Source: Haberlea rhodopensis (Eukaryota > Streptophyta > Magnoliopsida > Lamiales > Gesneriaceae). From it: a stretch of 64,000 nt of DNA. The DNA lies in contig CAJQUN010000021.1 in NCBI GenBank assembly GCA_907163345.1, positions 4,712,001 to 4,776,000 on the forward strand, read 5' to 3'. The notes beneath the pieces are model-generated. The model had not been told where the DNA came from. It saw nothing but the letters and a program-made list of their open reading frames with translations, and made no database searches. Position 1 is the first letter of the stretch; every line of letters begins with the position of its first letter. Made by a program: the position numbers and the translations under genes. Below are positions 46,707 to 64,000 of the stretch, one piece after another.

Positions 46707-47950
46707 CTTTACCCGAAACTGTAAAATCTTGGAAAGGGACTGTTCTATCGTTTGACACTTGTGTGAGCATTTGGTGTGTAGCCAATGAATTTCCTACTTA
46801 CGAAATTAAGACGAGCTTGCTTATACCTATTTACTTTGGACTTTGCACGTTACTTCTGAATATGACTGAAATTATTTTTAATGGCGTTGCATGGAACTTC
46901 GTGTTGGATATTTCTGCAAAAAGGTTCTCATAATTATGTTCATGATTGAGTTATAGCCACATTCGATATTCCTCCAGTTGCAAAGGCAAAAGCTTCAGAG
47001 TTCAGTTTTGAATTTGATTACTGCCGAAGATATTGGGCAGTAGTCTATCTAATACCAGACTAATTATCTGCTTTCTTTAAGCTTTGATTACATGTAATGG
47101 TTCAAGGGTTATAGAACTTAGGCACGAAGATGTTAGCATTTGCCAATCAAGTAGAAAAATGCTCGGAACTTGAATTGGACGCATATTTTTCAGGTAGAGT
47201 GAAGAAGTTCATTTGTTGGATAACCCGATATATTATTAAGCTAAATAGATGGTGCCAATAAAGATGGCTACAAGGGGGATTTCAATGATTGAAAATGGGA
47301 GATGCTCGGCCGGACTCTTTCTAGTCTTCCAAACCGCCGTAGAAGCAGAAATTTGAGGTCTTAAAATTGGATCGGAATTGTTTTGAAAAAAAAAAACAAA
47401 ATAAAATTGGATTTAGACTTTCCTGGGAAAGAAAATAAAGAAAACTAATGGTTGAGTAGGACTCTCTCCTTGGCTGAATCTTGTCTGCTCTTTCCGGAGT
47501 AGCCATGGGCATCTGGCGAAAATCCAAGTGCTCTTAGTCATAGATAGGACGGTTAAGCTTCCTCACATTTACATACAAGGCCACAATGATGCAATAATAC
47601 ATAAATAAGTCATGCTTAATTCATTAACTAGTACATAAGATCAAATTACCAACTTCGAGTATAGGATTGGAAAGTAGGTTTATTTTCCAAATTGAACCAA
47701 ACCAAAGTCGTCTTAAAAAAGTAAAATCATCCTCCCCCAAGGTTCGCACAGTGCAAAGTCTTCAGGTAATCGGATAAAATATAAATACAAAGGTTTAGTA
47801 TGTATAGAGTCAACAAGTTTTGCTTATCCGACAAGCTCTAGATCAATGATACACGAGCATTCTTAATTTTTGCCCAACCAGAGTAAATGTTGGATATGTA
47901 ACATCACAATACACATCTCTATGGTGTTCAGAACGAGGGGAACAAACATT
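46707..47950. other. Convergent intergenic region
   Basis: This lies between the stop codons of the zinc-finger gene (plus) and CK2 alpha (minus). It should hold both 3' UTRs and poly(A) sites. Short frames at 46682 and 47321 resemble nothing I know. Confidence 0.5.
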
Positions 47951-58234
<10,284 letters not shown>

Positions 58235-59457
58235 AACCGAGCTGTAGATCTGCGAGGATAGGGCTGAGGCGGGAGTGGACAGCAAAGCAGGGATCTGTGC
58301 AACCGGCGCACGCCAGGAGACCAAGGCGCACACTAGCGAGATGCGGAGTAAGATCAGGGGGTGGTGCGCCAGGGGCGTAATTTAGTGGCTCTAAAAAATT
58401 AGAAACTGGGTGTTTGGAGAAGTGTTTAATTCTTTGATTTATATCTCTGCTTTTCTGTGTTACGTATTTTTAGGTTAAATCATAATTTGAATTAAAACCT
58501 ATCATTTCACAAAATCAATGCGATATCAAAGCAGCTTAATAAATACTAATAACATATAGATATTTTTTTTTATAGTTATCACTAGTCATAACTTTGATAA
58601 AACGACAAATATTTAATCATATATATTTATATACCGAGTAAGATTTAGAAATCTAAATAAACATTATAAATAAATATTAATCGATTGCAATTTGGTAGAA
58701 CATCCTCTGATAACTCGAATCAAAGCTAAAATATATTCGAATTGAAGTCAAAATTAAACCAAACATTGTATTAAAGTTAACCCTCAAAAAAATCATATCA
58801 CAATCATCCACTTCAAACATTACAGTTCATTTTATGATTTGGCAAAACCACCCTTTAATAAAGGAGCGATTTCTTTTAAAAAAAGAAAAGAAAATCATCA
58901 ACATTAATATGGTAATAATGATCAGTTGCCACATAAGACATCGATGTCACTGTATTCTTTACACCTTGAGTAGACCTGGCGAACAGCCGACCTGAAAATA
59001 AGAAACGATGACCTATTCTCCCTGAGTTCTGTGGACCCTAACTTTGGTGATACAAAGGACGCTGCATCCCCTAATCTCTCGAGTCAAAAACAAAGTTCTA
59101 GGTGAGCTATCAGCTTACCTGAGAGAGCTCAAATCAGACCCTCAAGTTTATAAGAATAGATCGACATGCGTCCTTAAAAAAATATGGTATACATCGGGTT
59201 ATTTTTGTATGGATCGGGTCCTGCAAACACCAACATACATATATACATATAGGTTAATATCCATGTGTGTTGGTGTATGGTAGGACCATGTCACATTGGG
59301 GGGATTAATGGTTGTTTTCAATAAGAATGACTGATATATGTATGTTATTATTTCAAGATCGTATTTATTTGGAATGATATTATTTTATGATAATAAGTTA
59401 TTCTTACAAAATTCTTTCCATTAAACTCAAAATCTATCGTCATTCAAAACACACGCC
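58235..59457 (-). promoter_or_regulatory. CK2 alpha 5' UTR and promoter region
   Basis: Upstream of the exon 1 ATG. The coding frame stays open without an ATG from 58234 to about 58381. The rest is AT-rich, and I identify no firm promoter element. The next repeat starts at 59458. Confidence 0.4.
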
Positions 59458-59660
59458 CTAAGTCACATAATCCTCATACCACCCTTCACGCACTGGCGCT
59501 CCGGTCTCGCACTGACGCATTGAGTGCTTGTGCGGCGCTTTAAGGAGTACTAAGTTTTACTAAGTCGCGCACTGACGCACTGGTCATGATCTGGCTCATT
59601 GAATACGCATACGACGCTTTAGAACTAAGTTTTATTAAGTCATGTATTAAGTTTTTTACT
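59458..59660 (-). repeat. GC-rich repeat, inverted partner of 57595-57802
   Basis: CTAAGTCACATAATCC...GGCGCTCCGG at 59458-59504 is the reverse complement of 57757-57802 with few mismatches. It is followed by diverged GCGCACTGACGCA and TAAGTTTTACTAAGTC units. Confidence 0.6.
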
Positions 59661-59742
59661 GAGTTGTAAACTTAAATGTTAGACATTTATAATTCTCCGA
59701 AAATAATATAAGTCATTTATTTTTTCAAATTTTGATTTTCGA

Positions 59743-59857
59743 TTCGCTTCGGTTAACTGGACCTTGTAACCGAAAACCGATTTTTTTAAAACCGAAAACC
59801 GAACCAATTTTTTTTGGTTCGGTTAGCCCGGTTAACCGAATCGGTGCACACCCCTAG
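59743..59857. repeat. AACCGAA/TTCGGTT palindromic repeat fragment
   Basis: Repeated AACCGAAAACCGA and inverted TTCGGTTAGCCCGGTTAACCGAA sequence ends in TGCACACCCCTAG. This resembles a dispersed MITE-like repeat common in plant genomes. It abuts the gypsy fragment to its right. Confidence 0.45.
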
Positions 59858-61256
59858 AAAAGATATGCTGAAATTGCTCAGATATTGATGAGTCGGTTTC
59901 AAGAAGTAAAATTAACACAAATACACAGAGAAGAAAATAGTTGCGCTGATGAGTTGGCTAAATTGGCTAGTTCATTCATGAGTGGTTGGCTAGTTCAATT
60001 CATGAGTGGACGACCATGAATGTGTTGGTACAAGAACTCTTGATCTCTCATATATCTATCAATAGTATAATGAATCTCGAACCATGCATTGTGGGGGGAT
60101 TCTCAAGAATGAATTATTAAATTCTTGAAAACTAAGGTCATGCCCTCTGATCCGAAAGAAGCAGCTTGGGTAAAAAGAATGGAAAATCGGTTAGTACTGA
60201 TCGAGTGAAAATTATTCAAAAGGGGTTTCTCAATCCCTTTCCTACAGTGCACTTCCAATCAAGAAGGAGAATACTTGTTGAAAGAAATTCATGAAGGTTG
60301 TTGTGGGAACCAACTCGGTGCAAATATGATGTATTAGAAAGCGAACCGAGCTGGATATTATTGGCCTACAATGAAGATGGATGCCAAGGGAATTGTTAGA
60401 AAATGCAATAATTGTCAAAATTATGCCAATTTATCTCATGTTCCAGCAGAAGTTCTTAATATCAGCATTACTTCTTGTCCATTCGATCAATGAGGACTGG
60501 ATATTGTGGGACATTTTCCTCCAGTAACTGGACAAATGAAATTTCTTCTGGTCGCGGTTGAATACTTCACCAAATGGGTAGAAGCTGAGCCTCTCACAAA
60601 AATAACTGAGGATGGAGTCATTAAATTCATGCGGAAGAACATTGTATGTCGGTTCGGATTACCAATGAGACTGATCTCCGATAATGTGAGGCAATTTCAG
60701 GGGAATAGAGTGCAAGACTGGTGCAAGGATATGAAAATCATGCAAATATTCACTTAGTAGCTTATCATCAATCTAATGGACAAGCTGATGTGGCAAATTG
60801 GATCTCACTACAAAGGATTAAAACTAGATTGGAAGGAGCAAGAAGAGCATGGGTTGATGAGCTACCTGGTGTATTACGGGCATATCGAACAACACCACGT
60901 GTATCAACATGAGAAACTCCATGCAATTTGGTGTATGGTTCTGAGGCCTTTATTCCAGCCGAGATCAATGTGGAATCTCTTCGGATAAAACGTTATGATC
61001 CTGAGTAAAGACATAAGAAAGTTGGAGTTGGATGAGGTAGACTTATTGAGGGAGAGAGCAGCCATACGATTGAAATGTACAAGATAATGATCACTAATGC
61101 ATATAATCGAAGGGCCCACCCGAGAGCTTTTCAGGTTGGAGACCTAGTGTTACAAAAAGCTAATCCAGCTGGTGATGTGAGAAAGCTAGAGCCGAAATGG
61201 GAAAGTCCTTACAAGGTGAAAACGGTGATTGGCCGAGGATCATATAGGCTGGAAAA

Positions 61257-62757
61257 TGATGTGACTAGAAATAGACACATCTTGAGTGCTTAATTGTCTA
61301 CGATTTGGTAGATTTTGATAGATAATTTGATACGTATCTACCTAATCGTATATTTGTGTAATTGTAGGTACAATCGAAGAAAACGAGCTAAAAACGATGT
61401 GTAAAGACCAAGAAGAGACATGGACATGACAAGGACTAAAAGTTGATCAAGAAAAGGGCAAAAATGTAATTTTGGAGGTGGCAATCGATCGTCTGGAAGA
61501 GGCAATCGATCGCCTATGGACATAAACATTTGCATCAAAATTTACGGGTCAGCGATCGATCGCGAAGAATTGGCGATCGATCGCCAAAGTCTACTGGAGC
61601 TCGGCGATCGATCGCCACTTTATAGCGATCGATCGCCTCAAGGGTTTTTCTGAAAAAAATAATGCAGCGATCGATCGCCACATTCAAGGCGATCGATCGC
61701 CGAAGAGTCCGCAAATTAGGAAATTAGGTCTTTTACCATGTTTAAAAGATTGTAACCTATTTTATCAGCCACCAACCCCCATAACTCGAGATTATTGAGT
61801 CTTAGGCATAGTTTTTGATAGTTTTTCATACTCTTAGAATATTTGGAGATTTTAGATTAATTTGCTTTCAAGTTTTCTTCAAGAACAACGAAGAACGGAA
61901 CCGAAATCGACAAGCCGGAATCGTGATTTATATTAGTAATTTCTTTTCCTTTATTTATTTAATGTTTTCCATTGAATTTTTATTGATTTTAGATTTAATT
62001 ATGCTAGGCTAAAACCCTTTGATTCTTGGTTGAAGGGATACCTACTTTTGGATTTAAATCTTTTATGAGAATTTGGTTTGATTGTTGAATTAGATTTCGA
62101 TTTCAATTTGTTTCTCAAATTTCAAATTCCATGATTGTTGTGTTTGTGTATTAGACCGATCACCTAATATTCAATTACATAATCGATAGTTTGTTAAGAA
62201 ACAACTGAGATTAATAATTAACCGGCTGTAGGTGTTATTGAATTCTTAGGAGAAACGGTTGAGTAATCAATTTTAACGGCTGTAGTTTTCATTGATTAGA
62301 TTTATCGAACTCATTAGTTTTGAAACTATCATTGATTTAATCATTAACGGCTGTAGTGGTGATTAGAGATTTGGTAAGGGTTGAATTGAATGTTGTTTTC
62401 TCTTTAACTACGAATAAGATGAGTAGGAATTGAATTTTCAATCGATAGATAATTGAAAGAATTCGAATGTTTTGATTTGATGACTAAAAGATAATTTTCC
62501 AAAAGTATGGTTACCTGAAAACCAAGAATCGCTTCACTCTCATAAGTTTAAATCATCTAGGTTAATCTCGTTAATTAGTTTAATTATAGAATTTGCTTAG
62601 TAGTAATCATTCATCCTAAAATCCCCTTGTTACTATTCGTTTTTGGCACGAAATAAATTTACCTTCCCTGTGAGATCGATCCCTACTTCCACTACTACAT
62701 ATTTTTGCCATTAACTGAAGAAGGGTTAATTTGGGCGTACACGATAAACGCACACCA
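61257..62757 (+). mobile_element. Solo LTR inserted in the gypsy integrase
   Basis: The termini TGATGTG...CACACCA form near-perfect inverted ends, and the TSD GAAAA lies at 61252-61256 and 62758-62762. Removing the LTR and one TSD joins SYRLEN to QQGRGFVRP exactly in frame, which confirms both boundaries. The 1,501-bp LTR carries eight GCGATCGATCGC-type palindromes (61481-61702) and three AACGGCTGTAG repeats (about 62220-62360). Its right end (CCTGTGAGATCGATCCCTAC) is typical of plant gypsy LTRs. Confidence 0.95.
61481..61702. repeat. GGCGATCGATCGCC palindrome array in the solo LTR
   Basis: Eight copies start at about 61481, 61502, 61552, 61573, 61603, 61625, 61667 and 61689. The first two have one arm changed (GCAATCGATCG), five of the remaining six read GCGATCGATCGCC, and 61552 ends CGCG. 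Spacing is irregular (21-50 bp). Confidence 0.92.
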
Positions 62758-62834
62758 GAAAATCAACAAGGCCGAGGATTTGTGAGGCCTTGGAATGTTC
62801 ATAATCTCAAGAAATATTTAAAGTGAAGTTGTTT

Positions 62835-63828
62835 TTTTTATGTTTATTCAGAATTTTTTTAGTTTATTCATGTGATCGGGATGTTTGGTCCATGATCAAA
62901 CCTAAATTTGCCTAAATGATTGTGATCGGGAGGTTCGAGCTTGTTCAAAATTTTATAGTTTATTTATGGGATCGAGATGTTTGGTCCATGATCAAACCTA
63001 AAATTGCTTAAGTGATTGTGCTCTGGAGGTTCGAGCTTGTTCAAAATTTTATAGTTTATTCATGGGATCGGGATGTTTGATCCATGATTAAACCTAAAAT
63101 TGCCTAAGTGATTGTGCTCGGGAGGTTCTAGCTTGTTCAAAATTTTATTAGTTTATTCACATGATCGGGATGTTTGGTCCATGATTAAACCTTAAATTGC
63201 CTAAGTGATTGTGCTCGGGAGGTTCGAGCTTATTCGGAATTTTATAGTCTATTCATGGTATCGGGATGTTTGGTCCATGATTAACATAGAACTGCCTAAG
63301 TAATTGCGTTCGGGTGGTTCGAGCTTGTTCGAAATTTTATTAGTTTACACGTGGGATCGGGATGTTAGGTCCATGATTAAACCTAAAATTGCCTAAGTGA
63401 TTGTGCTCGGGAGGTTCGAGCTTGTTCAGAATTTTATTACTTTATTCATGGGATCGGGATGTTTGGTCTATTATTAAACCTAAAATTGCCTAAGTGTTGT
63501 GCTTGGGAGGTTCGAGCTTGTTCAAAATTTTATTAGTTTATTCATGGGATCGGGATGTTTGGTCCATGATTAAACATAAAATGGCATAAATGATTGTGCT
63601 CGTGAGGTTCTAGCTTGTTCAGAATTTTATTAGTTTAGTCATGGGATCGAGATGTTTGGTCTATTATTAAACCTAAAATTGCCTAAGTGGTTGTGCTCGG
63701 GGGTTCGAGCTTGCTCGTAATTTTATTAGTTTACTCATGGGATCGGGATGTTTGGTCCATGATTAAACCTAAAATTGCCTAAGTGATTGTGCCCGGGAGG
63801 TTCGAGCTTGTTCAAAATTTTATAGTTG
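62835..63828 (+). repeat. 96-bp tandem array in the gypsy 3' UTR
   Basis: The marker GAGGTTCGAGCTTG recurs near 62931, 63027, 63123, 63220, 63315, 63412, 63508, 63605, 63702 and 63798, so the period is 95-97 bp over about ten copies. The array begins a few bases after the integrase stop. Monomers share GGGATCGGGATGTTTGGTCC and differ at scattered positions. Confidence 0.93.
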
Positions 63829-63831
63829 TTG

Positions 63832-64000
63832 GAACCGAAGAGGGTGAGTGAATGAGGTTTCTTGGCTACTTTAGCGTTTTAAAATGAGTTTGCAAAATAG
63901 TCGAATTTGCGCTGCGGAAGACTTGATGTCAATTGAACAATAAATAATAAGTAATAAATAAATGCGTAAAGTAAATAAAGCGATAAACGACACAAATATT
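63832..64000. other. Possible truncated LTR at the window edge
   Basis: The array stops abruptly and is followed by TGTTGGAACCGAAG, then CGCTGCGGAAGACTTG and an AT-rich stretch, like the start of a plant copia-type LTR in reverse orientation. The window ends before this can be confirmed. Confidence 0.3.

Larger units (their letters stand above)
59867..62826 (+). pseudogene. Tat-like gypsy RNase H and integrase, disabled
   Basis: Pieces in order: RNase H tail from 59867 (AEIAQILMSRFQEVKL); an integrase zinc region with stops (YLLKEIHEGCCGNQLG, KCNNCQNYA); the catalytic core from about 60485 (LDIVGHFPPVTGQMKF, ISDNVRQFQGNRVQDW; the usual Asp-Asn-Gly reads Asp-Asn-Val), with stops near 60490 and 60755; AYHQSNGQADVAN, where the usual Glu after QA is Asp; and a C-terminal part (AFQVGDLVLQKANP, SPYKVKTVIGRGSYRLEN). 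The frame is cut at 61256 by the solo LTR and resumes at 62763 (QQGRGFVRPWNVHN). Inactive. Confidence 0.88.
59858..63830 (+). mobile_element. 3' part of a Tat-like Ty3/gypsy element, split by a solo LTR
   Basis: The fragment starts inside an RNase H-like domain (HREENSCADELAKLAS, about 59920-59980), continues through integrase, and ends with the domain's typical RPWNVHNLKKYLK and a stop at 62824-62826. Next is a 96-bp tandem array (62835-63828). An RNase H domain just before integrase plus a repeat-rich 3' UTR fits the Tat/Ogre group; the lineage call is inference. The left part of the element and both its LTRs lie outside the window or are lost. A solo LTR of another family (61257-62757) interrupts the integrase. 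Confidence 0.82.

Overview
This is nuclear DNA of a flowering plant, most likely a eudicot. The evidence is canonical GT-AG introns in conserved plant genes, plant-type L1 LINE, hAT, Ty1/copia and Ty3/gypsy elements, and long AT-rich spacers. I cannot name the species. I see no rRNA or tRNA gene and no CRISPR array.

Three host genes look intact and were rebuilt exon by exon. KAI2 (874-3535, minus) is a two-exon karrikin-receptor alpha/beta hydrolase of 270 aa with a complete Ser-Asp-His triad. A 78-aa SERF-type C2H2 zinc-finger protein resembling Arabidopsis At2g23090 (45566-46706, plus) has three exons. The catalytic alpha subunit of protein kinase CK2 (47951-58234, minus) has ten exons and 333 aa, and lies tail-to-tail with the zinc-finger gene. 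A fourth host sequence is a decayed class II LOB-domain (LBD37/38/39-like) pseudogene, split by a 22-kb retrotransposon: 9991-10216 and 32518-32620.

Most of the rest is mobile DNA, often with exact target-site duplications (TSDs). In order: a SINE just downstream of KAI2 (698-803); a hAT element (3764-7301) 221 bp upstream of the KAI2 start codon with an internal tandem duplication that ends exactly at its terminus; and a three-element nest at 10217-32517. In that nest a dead minus-strand gypsy chromovirus carries a young, coding-intact copia element (15154-23828) in its pol region and a non-autonomous LTR element with a 435-bp interior (26264-30878) in its 5' LTR. Then follow tandem arrays and a probable long-LTR remnant (about 34.0-37.4 kb); a full-length but frameshifted L1 LINE (37804-45053) with a solo copia LTR in its 5' region; a decayed copia element inside CK2 intron 6 (48995-52568); and at the right edge a Tat-like gypsy fragment whose integrase is split by a solo LTR (61257-62757) and whose 3' UTR holds a 96-bp satellite-like array.

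The window shows no new gene system. Its interest is the fully resolvable nesting, several structured non-coding arrays inside LTRs and leaders (shared CGATCGATCG palindromes, covarying hairpins, telobox-like palindromes), and insertions next to or inside conserved genes that could affect their expression.
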